Assembly (NCBI GenBank): GCA_002410555.1
Contig: DHSR01000083.1
Coordinates: forward strand, 1-64,000
Length of the DNA stretch: 64,000 bases
From: Bacteroidales bacterium UBA5281
GTDB lineage: Bacteria > Bacteroidota > Bacteroidia > Bacteroidales > Lentimicrobiaceae
Reading direction: 5' to 3'
This document shows positions 46,720 through 56,261 of this stretch, in pieces. The notes under the pieces are model-generated. The model ran no database searches, had not been told where the DNA came from, and saw nothing but the letters and a program-made list of their open reading frames with translations. Position numbers and translations under genes: made by a program. Every line of letters starts with the position of its first letter. Position 1 is the first letter of the stretch.

Positions 46720-48684
46720 TCAGGAAAGTTCTTCTTTTTCTGCTTCAAACGATTCGAGCTCCTCATGGAGCATTTCCCATTGCTGCATTTCTTTTTCTAT
46801 TTGTTTTTTGAGGGCCTCATATTTGCCAAAAAAGTCAGGATCAGATAGCTCTGCAGTAAATTTGTCCGGATGTGAAAGCATGTGATCCTGCTTCGACAAT
46901 TCATCCTCAAGTCGCTGGATTTCCTGCTCCGCCTTCTCAATCCGGCTACGAATCTTTCGCCCTTCTTTCTCAAATTGCCGGCGTTTTTCATAAATGATTT
47001 TATTGTCGGAAATGCCAACAGATACTTCCTTGGAAAAAGCCTGGTTTTTGCCCTTACTTCCCAGTTCATCAAGGGATTGCACTTTTCTTTTTTCAAGAAA
47101 ATCATAAATATCACCCAGGTGCTGTTTCACCTGACCATTGGTAAATTCAAATAACTTATCGGTGAGTCCCTGTAAAAAATCGCGATCGTGTGAAACCACA
47201 ATGAGGGTGCCATCGAACATGAGTAAGGCATTTTTCAAAATATCTTTCGACATCATGTCCAGGTGGTTGGTCGGCTCATCAAGGATAAGCAGGTTAACGG
47301 GCGAAAGCAATAATTTGGCCAGCGCCAGCCGTGATTTTTCACCCCCCGACAACACTTTTACCTTTTTTTCAATGTCTTCCCCTCCAAACAGAAAGCTGCC
47401 CAGGATATTACGCACCTTTGGCCGGATATCTCCTACCGCTACATCATCGATGGTTTGAAACACCGTACGTTCGGGATCTAACAGATCCGCCTGGTTTTGA
47501 GCGTAATACCCAATCTTAACGTTGTGTCCAAGTTTACATTCTCCCTGATGTTCCAGTCCTTCGGCCAGAATTTTGGCCAGAGTGGATTTACCTTCGCCGT
47601 TTTTGCCGACAAAAGCCACAAAGTTGTTTCGTTCAATGGCAAAATCAACACCGCTAAATACCCTGTGGCTGCCATAATACTTGGACAAATTTGAAGCTTC
47701 TACCACAATTTTACCTGATGGCGGCGCATCGGGAAACCGGAAATGAATGCTACTTTTATCAATATCATCTATCTGTACCCTGTCAATTTTATCCAACATT
47801 TTAACCCTGGATTGAACCTGCTTCGACTTGGTAGCTTTATAACGGAACCGTTCAATAAATTTTTCGATATCAGCCAACTGCTTTTGCTGATTGCTGTATG
47901 CTGCTATCTGCTGCTCACGTAAGGCTTCCCGTTGCACTACATATTCGCTGTAAGAAGTTTTATAATCATAAATCCGCCCCATTGAAATCTCTATGGTACG
48001 GTTGGTTACATTGTCCAGAAAGGCCCTGTCGTGTGACACCAGGATGACTGCTCCTTTTGATTGCCTCAGATACTCCTCCAACCATTGAATACTCTCAATA
48101 TCCAGGTGGTTGGTTGGCTCATCCAGCAGCAGCAGGTCGGGTTTTTTTAACAGCAGCCGGGCAAGCTCCACGCGCATGCGCCAACCTCCGCTGAATTCAG
48201 CCAGTTTGCGTCCAAAATCTTCCGGCATAAAGCCCAGCCCAAGCAATACTTTCTCAGCTTCGCCCTCCATCTCATTACCACCCAGCAAAGAAAATCGCTC
48301 GTTGGCTTCATGCAGGCGGTCAATCATCTGGAGGTAGGAAGAGTCATGAAAATCGGTGCGGTGCGAAAGCTGTTCATTGTACCCGGCGATGCGGTGTTTT
48401 AATTTAAGCGCTTCGTCGAAAGCCTTTATGGTTTCTTCAAATACCGTTCCCGCCCCGGTAGTGCGCATTTCCTGCCTCAGATAGCCAATAGTCATGTTGT
48501 TTGGCCTGGAGACCGTTCCGCCTTCCGGCTCTTGTTCGCCATTTATAATGCGCAGCAGGGTGGTTTTGCCGGCACCGTTGCGACCAACCAGGCCTATCCG
48601 TTCCCGTTCATTGATCAGGAAGGTTACGTCGTTGAACAGGTACTCTCCTGTAAAATATACCGATAAATTATTGACTGAGAGCAT
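46720..48684 (-). CDS. ABC-F family ATP-binding protein
   Basis: A 654-residue soluble protein with two ABC domains. The first Walker A is GRNGAGKT (34-41); each domain has an LSGG/FSGG signature, and the linker between them is charged and helical. The second domain has GKNGEGKST. A C-terminal coiled coil (about 560-654, rich in Glu/Lys) follows. There are no membrane segments. Members act on ribosomes or in DNA metabolism; the Uup/YdiF-like layout with a C-terminal coiled coil fits best. ATG 48684 matches the conserved N-terminus; the open extension to 48780 crosses the promoter box at 48714-48721 and a terminator. Confidence 0.9.
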   Translation of the reverse strand: MLSVNNLSVYFTGEYLFNDVTFLINERERIGLVGRNGAGKTTLLRIINGEQEPEGGTVSRPNNMTIGYLRQEMRTTGAGTVFEETIKAFDEALKLKHRIAGYNEQLSHRTDFHDSSYLQMIDRLHEANERFSLLGGNEMEGEAEKVLLGLGFMPEDFGRKLAEFSGGWRMRVELARLLLKKPDLLLLDEPTNHLDIESIQWLEEYLRQSKGAVILVSHDRAFLDNVTNRTIEISMGRIYDYKTSYSEYVVQREALREQQIAAYSNQQKQLADIEKFIERFRYKATKSKQVQSRVKMLDKIDRVQIDDIDKSSIHFRFPDAPPSGKIVVEASNLSKYYGSHRVFSGVDFAIERNNFVAFVGKNGEGKSTLAKILAEGLEHQGECKLGHNVKIGYYAQNQADLLDPERTVFQTIDDVAVGDIRPKVRNILGSFLFGGEDIEKKVKVLSGGEKSRLALAKLLLSPVNLLILDEPTNHLDMMSKDILKNALLMFDGTLIVVSHDRDFLQGLTDKLFEFTNGQVKQHLGDIYDFLEKRKVQSLDELGSKGKNQAFSKEVSVGISDNKIIYEKRRQFEKEGRKIRSRIEKAEQEIQRLEDELSKQDHMLSHPDKFTAELSDPDFFGKYEALKKQIEKEMQQWEMLHEELESFEAEKEELS

Positions 48685-48713
48685 GCTGCAAAAAGCTTTA
48701 TTGTAATGGATTG

Positions 48714-48721
48714 CAAAGGTA
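48714..48721 (-). promoter_or_regulatory. -7 promoter element of the ABC-F gene
   Basis: CAAAGGTA on the plus strand (TACCTTTG on the coding strand), 29 bases before the ATG. Confidence 0.6.
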
Positions 48722-48763
48722 TTATTTTCTGCCAGATTAGATTGGCCGATGAAACCATCAAAA

Positions 48764-48792
48764 ACGAAAAAGGCCCCCAACAGGAGGCCTTT
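48764..48792 (-). terminator. Rho-independent terminator after the short T9SS paralog
   Basis: Hairpin arms AAAGGCC and GGCCTTT (48769-48775 and 48786-48792), followed on the minus strand by TTTTTCGTTTTT. It separates the secreted protein gene from the ABC-F promoter. Confidence 0.7.
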
Positions 48793-48812
48793 GTGCTTGA
48801 GTGTTTTTACGA

Positions 48813-50765
48813 TTAGTGAACTACCGCTATTTTATTAACAATGCGCTCACCATTGTGAGTAATAAGTTTCAGCAGATAAGGCCCTGGCTTGTATGATCTT
48901 ACATCGAGTTGAAGATTTTTATCACCAGTTATTTCCTGCTCATAAACCACCTGCCCCATGTTGTTATAAACTACAAGTTGTTTGATATCTGATGTAAGCT
49001 CCAGGTTTACAACATCACCCGAAGGGTTGGGGTAAATTTTGTTGGCCGATTTGATGATATCGTTAGAAATATTAGTTGCATAATAACAATCTTCCTCCGA
49101 AGAAGGTGATTCGCAATCTGAATAGACTGCGGTAACGGTATAACAACGACTTGGACTAGAGGGAGGGAGGGGATCGAAATATTCGAGAAGCTCCGTTGAG
49201 TCTATTAGAATATCATCACGATAAATATTGAAAAATCTCAGATTTCTTTCCGGCTTGTTCAGGTTTTCTTCTGAAAGTGAATGCTGCAATAGCGATAATT
49301 GACCAGATTTCGCTGTATATTCATTTTCAATAAACCCTTGTAGATTCCAATTGCCATCAATATCGGATATATCATTCAATGACTCCCATACCACACCATC
49401 AAGTGAGATCATATCTCCAAATCTTCGATCCGCAGGTCCTTTGTCTACACCGGCCGGATAAAGATTATCATTGTGTATAAGTGTGTAACCAAACCATAGC
49501 TCCTGATCTGGCAAAATAAAAACCGGGGGTTCCAACACCACTTCATTCCACATATTGGGCGTATATGAATCCAGTAGCTGTGAATATGCCAACTCGCTGG
49601 CGTTCTCACCTCTCCAGACTTTTAATGTAAATATCCCTTCAGTTCCAACAGGGAAAAACCGTATTTTTGTCAGGCTGCTACCGGCATGATCCTTCAATAG
49701 ATGAACGGGGAACCTACTGGCCGCACTAAAGGTTCCACCTCCATTAAGACCAACGGCATTATGATTCATACCATCATCCCAGTGCAGCCATTGATTGTCG
49801 TATGTGATTGTATGTTGCCATCTTAACCAAACTTTAGGGACGTTATTTGGATTTGCCCATATATTAAAATTGTAAGGAGGTTTACATTCGCGATAAACCT
49901 GAATATTATCCACCAGCCAATTGTCTATATTCACTGAGTTGGTGCCATAAGCCCTGAACCGGAACTGGAAAATTGAACCTAAGGCCAGACTATTGATGAT
50001 AATGCTTTCATTTTTCCAATCGAAGCTGGCGGTATTGCAGTATTCAGCAATCTTTATCCAATAACCGTCTTTTAATACCTCTACAACTAAAAATTCAGTA
50101 CCTGTATTATATGTAGTATTAAGCTTTATGTCAAAATCACAAACAATGCCACCATCAATGATATCATTGCCAGAAATAAAATGGCTGGTCAGCGCTTGTG
50201 AATAATATGTAACCACAGGGGAGTGATAAAACTCGGCGGAAGGAGCATCATTTCCTGATGATCCGGAAATTCTCCAGTTCCCGGGATCAACGGTCCATTC
50301 ATTGGTTTCAAAAGACCCGGTATTAAATTCTTCTACAAGCGGCAAATAATACCAATAAGTAAAATCCAACTGAACGGGGCCCTGCTTCATTGATTCACCC
50401 GTTTCTCCCGGAAATCCATAGGCTGAAAGGTCATATACCGCTGACAGGTAGTATGTATAGACGCCCGAAGGTAAATTCAAATCAAAATATTCATTCGCCG
50501 GAAATACTATAAAAAAGGCTATTGCTGTGTCATTCCTATATAGGTTATAACCCATAATTCCATCGGGCAGGCCGCCTCCTGGTGCTCCATTGTCGGGATG
50601 ATCCCAGGTTAAATGAGCATAATCTGTCCCAGGGGGTATCGAGCCTTGAAAATTCAGTGGCGGATATAAAACCTGAGCCTCAATACCTTGAGTTGCGATG
50701 ACGCTTGTTAGGGCTATAACTAACACTAACAATAAACTGCGGGATTTTGCAAGTTGATTTATCAT
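48813..50765 (-). CDS. T9SS-secreted adhesin-like protein (shorter tandem paralog)
   Basis: A 650-residue secreted protein. ATG 50765 gives the signal peptide (LLLVLVIALTSVIATQGIEAQ); the frame is open to 50873. It has an Fn3-like region with YPPLNFQGSIPPGTDY, a beta-sandwich of the cleaved-adhesin/choice-of-anchor type (EEFNTGSFETNEW...), a further beta domain and a type A sorting domain (about 575-650, IYPNPSGDVVNLEL). It is a close paralog of the next upstream protein and lacks its first domain: the signal-peptide end QVL runs directly into YPPLN. Ligand unknown. Confidence 0.85.
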   Translation of the reverse strand: MINQLAKSRSLLLVLVIALTSVIATQGIEAQVLYPPLNFQGSIPPGTDYAHLTWDHPDNGAPGGGLPDGIMGYNLYRNDTAIAFFIVFPANEYFDLNLPSGVYTYYLSAVYDLSAYGFPGETGESMKQGPVQLDFTYWYYLPLVEEFNTGSFETNEWTVDPGNWRISGSSGNDAPSAEFYHSPVVTYYSQALTSHFISGNDIIDGGIVCDFDIKLNTTYNTGTEFLVVEVLKDGYWIKIAEYCNTASFDWKNESIIINSLALGSIFQFRFRAYGTNSVNIDNWLVDNIQVYRECKPPYNFNIWANPNNVPKVWLRWQHTITYDNQWLHWDDGMNHNAVGLNGGGTFSAASRFPVHLLKDHAGSSLTKIRFFPVGTEGIFTLKVWRGENASELAYSQLLDSYTPNMWNEVVLEPPVFILPDQELWFGYTLIHNDNLYPAGVDKGPADRRFGDMISLDGVVWESLNDISDIDGNWNLQGFIENEYTAKSGQLSLLQHSLSEENLNKPERNLRFFNIYRDDILIDSTELLEYFDPLPPSSPSRCYTVTAVYSDCESPSSEEDCYYATNISNDIIKSANKIYPNPSGDVVNLELTSDIKQLVVYNNMGQVVYEQEITGDKNLQLDVRSYKPGPYLLKLITHNGERIVNKIAVVH

Positions 50766-50869
50766 GATTATGCATTTTTTAGTGGGTGTATTGGGTTGTC
50801 TTAGTATTTGTGCTTTATGCCTGTTTAATTGTAGATAACAAAGAAACTTCAGGCACCAGTATTTTAGTT

Positions 50870-53548
50870 TCAACGAACAACGGTAATTTTCTTATCAATA
50901 CGTTCACCGTTGTGAGTAATAAGTTTCAGCAGATAAAGCCCTTGCTTGTATGTTTTTACATCCAGTTGAACGTTTTTATCACCAGCTATTTCCTGCTCAT
51001 AGATTACCTGTCCTATGTTGTTGTAAACTATAAGCTGTTTGATATCTGATGTAAGCTCCAGGTTTACAACATCACCCGAAGGGTTGGGGTAAATTTTGTT
51101 GGCCGATTTGATGAGATCGGTAGAAATGTCAATTCCATAGTACCAGACCTCCTCAGAAAAGTCAGATTCACAATCTTCATATACTGCGGTAACTTTATAG
51201 CACCGGCTTTCGCTTAATGCGGGAAGGGGGTCATAATATTTAGGAATGGTTGAAGTTCCAATAAGAACATCATCACGGTAAATATTGTAACCCGTTAAGT
51301 TTCGCTCAGGCTTGTTCAGATATAGTCCTGGAAGAGCATGATGAAACAACGATAATTGACCGGAATTAGCGGGGAATGTATTATCGACACAACCTTGTAA
51401 ATTCCAGTTGCAATTTTTCCCATATCCTGTTCTCAACGAAGCCCACTCAATGCCGTCAATGGAAATCATATCTCCAAATCCTGCTACTGCCGGGCCTGAA
51501 TCAAGACCTGCTACAGGCTCATTACCATGCGTAATTGTATAGCCAAACCAAAGTTCCTGATTTGGTACAATGAGCACTGGAATATCCAATACAACTTCAT
51601 TCCACATACCGGGATTATAGGAATCTAAAGGTTGGGTAAGTAAGAGTTCTCCTGCATTTTCTCCTCTCCAAACCTTTATGGTTATGGCCTCCCCGGGAGA
51701 AACAGGGAAAAATCGTATTTGTGTCAGACAGCTACCTAAATAATTTAATAGTTGATTGGCTGTAAACCTGCTTGCCACACTAAAGGCTCCCAAGCCGATA
51801 AGATCCAAGGCTCCGTAATGTCCACCATTGTCCCAGGCCAGCCAATTGTGATCAACAATGAATGGTTCCTGCCAGCTTAGTACAACATATTCATTGAGGT
51901 TTTGCACAATAGTATAATAAGTCAGTTCAGTTGGCGCTTTACATTCGCGATAAATCCGAATATTATCCACTTGCCAATTATCAATATCCTGAGAATTGGT
52001 TCCATAAGCCCTGAACCTGACCTGAAATAGTGTGCCTTTTGTTACACTGGTAACAGGAATACTTTTGTTTTCCCAATCAAAGCTGGCGGTATTGCTGTAT
52101 TTTGCAATTTCCACCCAGTTGCTGTCTTTTAACACTTCCACAGCAAGAAACTCAGTTCCGGTAGCATTTAGCGTATTAAGTTTTATGTCATAATCAAAAA
52201 TGATGTCGCCATCAATAAGATCAGTACCAATAATAAAAGCACTGGTAAGAGATTGTGCATAATTTGTAACCGCAGGTGAATGATAAAACGTTGCTGAAGG
52301 AGCATCGTTTCCTGAGGTTCCGGCTATTCGCCAGTTTCCGGGATCAGCGGTCCATTCATTGGTTTCAAAAGACCCGGTATTAAATTCTTCGATAAAAGGA
52401 AGGTAATAACAACAAATGAAATCTGACTGAATCGGGCCTTCCACCATCGATTCACTCGTTTCGCCGGGGTAACCATAGGCTGAGAGGTCATATACCGCTG
52501 TAACATGATAAGCATAGAAACCAGGGTTTATATTAAAATCAAAATATTCATTTTCAGGATATTCGATGAAGGCTAATGCTAAGTTGTTCCTATATATATT
52601 GTAACCCAGAATTCCCGCTGGCAGGTTATCCCCTGTCTCCCCATTGTACGGATGGTTCCAGGTTAAATGATTGTAATCTGTGCCGCCCGGCATTGAACCT
52701 TGCAGATTCAGTGGCGGATATAGAAACCGGCTCACGAAGCGAAAAGTATCTGTTTCGGAAAGTCCGGAACTATAAATTGCAGCGACACCGGTCAGATATT
52801 CCTGCCCAAATACAAGATGCTGATAGGTGTAATGTGTTTCATTGGTATTATCAATAGCAATATCATCAAGAAAAACAGTGTAGCCCAGGGGCAAAATCGG
52901 GGCAGATGAAATCATAACATCATCAATGGCCCAACCACTAGCCCATTCTCCGTTATCATCGGAATGAAACGCAAGCAAAACATTCTCAAGTCCATTAGAA
53001 CCTGAATATATGGAAAGATCAATTTCAATCTCTTGCCAGGAATAGAAATTTAGTGGCAATGTGTTGATGATAATCCAACTTGCACCACCATCGGTACTGA
53101 TTTCAATAAAAGCCTGCTGGCTATATGCACCATGAAAATAACTTGAAAAGTGAAGGAAGTATGTGGATTGATTTCGCCAGTCCATCAAAGGCGTAATCAG
53201 GTAATCGCAGCAGCCATTCCAGTTGTCAAGGTCATCATTGGATACAGCATAGGTAGTGTGTGGCGGAATAACAAAGTTAGCACTGCCACCATTGATTGAG
53301 GTAAACCAGCCCGTTATACTTTGCGTAAGCGCCTGCCATCCCAAAGGTGGAAAGATGCCACTTTCAAAGTCTTCATTAATGAGAATATCGCGGGGAACAT
53401 CCCATTCAGCCATAAGGGTCAGACTGTCAACGCTTAGGTTATGAGGTAGAACCTGGGCTTCAATGCCTTGAACGACGAAAATATTGGCCAGGACAATTAA
53501 AAGTACTGCCAAAAATTTTCGGAATTTTGCGAATGGATTCATCATCAT
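50870..53548 (-). CDS. T9SS-secreted adhesin-like protein (longer tandem paralog)
   Basis: An 892-residue secreted protein. Signal peptide about 1-32. The first cleaved-adhesin-like domain (about 55-235) starts EDFESGIFPPLGW and contains CCDYLITPLMDW and AIDDVMI. An Fn3-like segment, a second adhesin-like domain (EEFNTGSFETNEW), another beta domain (HNWLAWDNGG...) and a type A sorting domain follow. Everything after about residue 270 is collinear with the neighbour at 48813-50765; the DNA coding for the sorting domains is almost identical. The start could be any of three consecutive Met codons. Confidence 0.87.
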   Translation of the reverse strand: MMMNPFAKFRKFLAVLLIVLANIFVVQGIEAQVLPHNLSVDSLTLMAEWDVPRDILINEDFESGIFPPLGWQALTQSITGWFTSINGGSANFVIPPHTTYAVSNDDLDNWNGCCDYLITPLMDWRNQSTYFLHFSSYFHGAYSQQAFIEISTDGGASWIIINTLPLNFYSWQEIEIDLSIYSGSNGLENVLLAFHSDDNGEWASGWAIDDVMISSAPILPLGYTVFLDDIAIDNTNETHYTYQHLVFGQEYLTGVAAIYSSGLSETDTFRFVSRFLYPPLNLQGSMPGGTDYNHLTWNHPYNGETGDNLPAGILGYNIYRNNLALAFIEYPENEYFDFNINPGFYAYHVTAVYDLSAYGYPGETSESMVEGPIQSDFICCYYLPFIEEFNTGSFETNEWTADPGNWRIAGTSGNDAPSATFYHSPAVTNYAQSLTSAFIIGTDLIDGDIIFDYDIKLNTLNATGTEFLAVEVLKDSNWVEIAKYSNTASFDWENKSIPVTSVTKGTLFQVRFRAYGTNSQDIDNWQVDNIRIYRECKAPTELTYYTIVQNLNEYVVLSWQEPFIVDHNWLAWDNGGHYGALDLIGLGAFSVASRFTANQLLNYLGSCLTQIRFFPVSPGEAITIKVWRGENAGELLLTQPLDSYNPGMWNEVVLDIPVLIVPNQELWFGYTITHGNEPVAGLDSGPAVAGFGDMISIDGIEWASLRTGYGKNCNWNLQGCVDNTFPANSGQLSLFHHALPGLYLNKPERNLTGYNIYRDDVLIGTSTIPKYYDPLPALSESRCYKVTAVYEDCESDFSEEVWYYGIDISTDLIKSANKIYPNPSGDVVNLELTSDIKQLIVYNNIGQVIYEQEIAGDKNVQLDVKTYKQGLYLLKLITHNGERIDKKITVVR

Positions 53549-54004
53549 TGTACTTTTTAAAATGGCTGTCAGTGATCAATTCAATTGCATTAAAATTAAA
53601 TCCGGCTATCAATATTGTAAAACAGAAAGTGGTAAGACAGTAAGTGTAGCAGAGGATTCCGGATCGAACAAAGAAGATCTTTACTGATAAGACATTTTAC
53701 ATCTGATTTACCCCTATCCGAAGCGGAAAATGAGTCCTTATGTTACCCTGATTTTACAGATTACCATCCACTCAATGTCCAGGCATGATCCTCATTATGC
53801 TTCATTATCTGTCACACAAAACTAAAGATGCAGACTAATCATCAGCGCATTCTACTATTTCTGTCATTTAAAGCTTTATAAAAAATGCGAATTCCTTCAA
53901 ATTGGTTGCGTTTGATAATTGAATACAGGCGTTTGATAAATTGGCACATTTAACCTATTATTTTGATGCATCTTTGTAATCTGTAAAGAGTAATTATGTT
54001 AAGG
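53549..54004. other. Intergenic region without recognised gene
   Basis: About 455 bases between the divergent adhesin-like protein and small protein genes. No clear promoter box or hairpin; a CATCTTTG close to the -7 consensus lies shortly before the small gene. Confidence 0.4.
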
Positions 54005-54199
54005 ATGGAACACTATATAATTGAAATATTAGAAAAGGTTAGCTTCGACAAAGCTTTGTTCAGGAAAGAACTGATGAAATCGCGTCGTTGGCTCACCGTT
54101 GAGGAATGGTCAACAGTGAAGAGATGGGTATTAGTAAATCATTCAGACAAATTGGATGCATACACTTCCGTAAAGTTACATTCATTTGAGATTGCATAA
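54005..54199 (+). CDS. Small uncharacterised protein
   Basis: A 64-residue protein with a mostly helical, charged sequence: MEHYIIEILEKVSFDKALFRKELMKSRRWL in two helices, then EEWSTVKRWVLVNHSDKL. There is no signal peptide or Cys. ATG 54005 is preferred over the TTG at 53996. A strong terminator 40 bases downstream supports a real single-gene transcript. No function recognised. Confidence 0.62.
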   Translation: MEHYIIEILEKVSFDKALFRKELMKSRRWLTVEEWSTVKRWVLVNHSDKLDAYTSVKLHSFEIA

Positions 54200-54241
54200 A
54201 CGCATTAGAGGTTAACTGATTTCACATTTAGTTAAACGAGT

Positions 54242-54272
54242 AAGGGTTGTCTTTGGAAAGACAACCCTTTTT
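54242..54272 (+). terminator. Rho-independent terminator of the small gene
   Basis: Ten-pair stem AAGGGTTGTC/GACAACCCTT (54242-54251, 54260-54269) followed by a T run. Confidence 0.85.
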
Positions 54273-54312
54273 CAATTCTTCTTTTCCGTACTGCTTATTG
54301 AAACATTTTTCT

Positions 54313-54320
54313 TACCTTTG
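54313..54320 (+). promoter_or_regulatory. -7 promoter element of the beta-barrel protein gene
   Basis: TACCTTTG fits TAnnTTTG, 75 bases before the ATG at 54395. Confidence 0.5.
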
Positions 54321-54394
54321 TGTTATCAAACCATTGTTGGTTGTAAAATTGCAGATTCTGCATTAAAAAAAGCCGAAATTCAAAATATCTATTT

Positions 54395-55075
54395 ATGAAA
54401 AGACTATTTCTTCCCATTGTTCTTTTGCTGTTTGCAGTAAGCCTTAAATCGCAGAACACCACTGATTTGTTTACGGATAAATATACCAGCGGTATAGACA
54501 TTTTTACCGATATTATTATGGATGCTCCTGATGGCATTGACTTCAGGGCTTTTAGTCCAGGAGTGAATATATACGGGATGCGCACCTATCAGGTTAAAGA
54601 GAGTAATTTTGCTTTCGCCATTGGATTAGGATTAGGCATACACAATTTTTTCAGCAATTCTGTTCTGAACGATACTTCAGGAATATCATATTTTAATCCC
54701 ATACCGGAAAAAGCAGCCAATGGAGCCAAAGTGGATTATAAGAAAAGTAAATTAACCCTTACCTATCTGGATGTACCTGCGGAGCTTCGGTTTAAATCAG
54801 CTTCCGGATTCAGGATGGCATTGGGGGTAAAGGTTGGAGTACTCATCAATGCACATACCAAGTACAAAGGCGATGATTTGATCACCGGTAAAAAGACCAA
54901 GCTGAAAGAGGGTTATGTTCCAAATATTGCCACCTGGCGTTTCGGACCTACCGTTCAGATAGGTTATAAATGGATCAACCTTATTGGTTATTACTCTGTT
55001 ACCAAAGTGTTTGATGAGAATGCCGGCCCTGAGATATACCCCATTTCTGTTGGTCTTTCGCTTCGTCCCTTCTGA
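54395..55075 (+). CDS. Small outer membrane beta-barrel protein
   Basis: A 226-residue protein with a signal peptide (about 1-19, LFLPIVLLLFAVSLKSQ) and alternating amphipathic strands (FAFAIGLGLGIHNFF, LTYLDVPAELRFKS, FRMALGVKVGVLI). It ends in LSLRPF with a C-terminal Phe, as outer membrane barrels do. The pattern fits the OmpA-barrel/PorT-like small porin families of Bacteroidota. The role is unknown. It converges directly on the PAP2-like gene with no gap. Confidence 0.78.
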   Translation: MKRLFLPIVLLLFAVSLKSQNTTDLFTDKYTSGIDIFTDIIMDAPDGIDFRAFSPGVNIYGMRTYQVKESNFAFAIGLGLGIHNFFSNSVLNDTSGISYFNPIPEKAANGAKVDYKKSKLTLTYLDVPAELRFKSASGFRMALGVKVGVLINAHTKYKGDDLITGKKTKLKEGYVPNIATWRFGPTVQIGYKWINLIGYYSVTKVFDENAGPEIYPISVGLSLRPF

Positions 55076-55684
55076 TCAGAATACAAAAATTCCTGCCATA
55101 ATAATCATTCCTGCCACAAATCCCGCATAAACCTGTGCGGGATTGTGCATATTAAGTGACAGCCTGGCAAATCCGCCCAGCCCTGAAAGAAATACCATAA
55201 GCAGAAAAAGTGAAGCGGTATTCAAAAATCCTGTAAAGTACATCACCAAAAACAGGCCAGTCATTCCTCCCAGGGCAAGCATGTGCGCACTGATTTTCCA
55301 AAACAGACTGATGCCTGCTGCAAATATAATCAATGCTGCCCCTCCAAGAATCAATCGGGGATAAACCGGTGGTAAATCCTGGTTTCGCAGAAGGAAATAA
55401 GTAGTGAGATAGGCCAGTGCGGTAAAGGCAAAAGGAAGTATGCGTTCACTACGGCGAACAAGCTGAATGCTGGTAATCAGATGCCTTCGGGCCATAAACC
55501 AAATAATGAGTGAGGGCAACAAAGCCGTGTTGATGAACACCATCACCGACAGTGCAACTTTCAGCTTTTCAGGCAGAACAAGCACAAAATAAACATCCTG
55601 ACTGTAAAACAACAAAAGCGCATAAGTAGGCATAAGTATAGGATGCAGCAGCCAGGAAAGGATGTGGGCTATGTATTTTTCCAT
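55076..55684 (-). CDS. PAP2-like membrane protein with degenerate phosphatase motifs
   Basis: A 202-residue inner membrane protein with about six hydrophobic segments. The order resembles PAP2 lipid phosphatases: an SAH in place of SGH (132-134, H134), and near the end R174-x5-H180-x3-Q184, which matches the spacing of the third PAP2 motif but with Gln where Asp is usual. The first motif (KxxxxxxRP) is not intact; RRSERILP stands in its place. Activity is therefore doubtful or altered. ATG 55684 is used; an earlier ATG lies two codons upstream. It lies two genes below the Trx-like lipoprotein in a same-strand cluster. Confidence 0.6.
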   Translation of the reverse strand: MEKYIAHILSWLLHPILMPTYALLLFYSQDVYFVLVLPEKLKVALSVMVFINTALLPSLIIWFMARRHLITSIQLVRRSERILPFAFTALAYLTTYFLLRNQDLPPVYPRLILGGAALIIFAAGISLFWKISAHMLALGGMTGLFLVMYFTGFLNTASLFLLMVFLSGLGGFARLSLNMHNPAQVYAGFVAGMIIMAGIFVF

Positions 55685-55692
55685 AAACAATT

Positions 55693-56238
55693 TTACCAGG
55701 GTAATTTTTTATAGGGATCGGAATTGGCATCAGGTATCGGTTGATGCACAATATCCTCATCATAAATTTCAAAGCCGTTTTTGGTATAAAAGGCCAAAGC
55801 AGCAGGATGATCCAAATTACAGGTATGCAACCAAAATTTTGAGATGCTGCGTTTCCAGGCATGGCGCATCACGTATTTCAAAAAAGGTTTTCCATATCCT
55901 TTTCCGGTAAATTCAGGGGTAAGGCCAAAATAAACCAATTCGGTCTGGTCATCTGAATGCACATCAAGTTCAGCAAAACCACCCGGTACACCATTGATGT
56001 ATAATACGAAAAACTCATTCAAGGGGTCAAGAAGTATCTCCTGCAGTTCTTTGGCAGGCATCATCAGGCGATTATACCACTGGAAATGCCGGCCAATCTC
56101 TGTGTATAAGAATAGATAAAATGAGCGGGTGGGTTTTATGGCCTGCATTACTTTGCATGATGCCGGTAGCTTTACAGCCGAATTATCCGGTGCTTTAATC
56201 TGGTGCAACCACCATGTTTTGGCTTCGATTTCAGTCAT
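55693..56238 (-). CDS. GNAT-family N-acetyltransferase
   Basis: A 181-residue GNAT enzyme. The central strand reads TELVYFGLTPEFTGKGYGKPFLKYVMRHA, where TGKGYGKP is the acetyl-CoA pyrophosphate loop (R/QxxGxG/A type), and later HPAALAFYTKNGFEIYDE is the late strand-helix motif. The substrate is unknown; acetylation of a small molecule or peptide N-terminus is possible. ATG 56238 is preferred to 56247. It lies 8 bases upstream of the PAP2-like gene. Confidence 0.85.
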   Translation of the reverse strand: MTEIEAKTWWLHQIKAPDNSAVKLPASCKVMQAIKPTRSFYLFLYTEIGRHFQWYNRLMMPAKELQEILLDPLNEFFVLYINGVPGGFAELDVHSDDQTELVYFGLTPEFTGKGYGKPFLKYVMRHAWKRSISKFWLHTCNLDHPAALAFYTKNGFEIYDEDIVHQPIPDANSDPYKKLPW

Positions 56239-56261
56239 AAATCGCATTAATTTCTTGTTTG

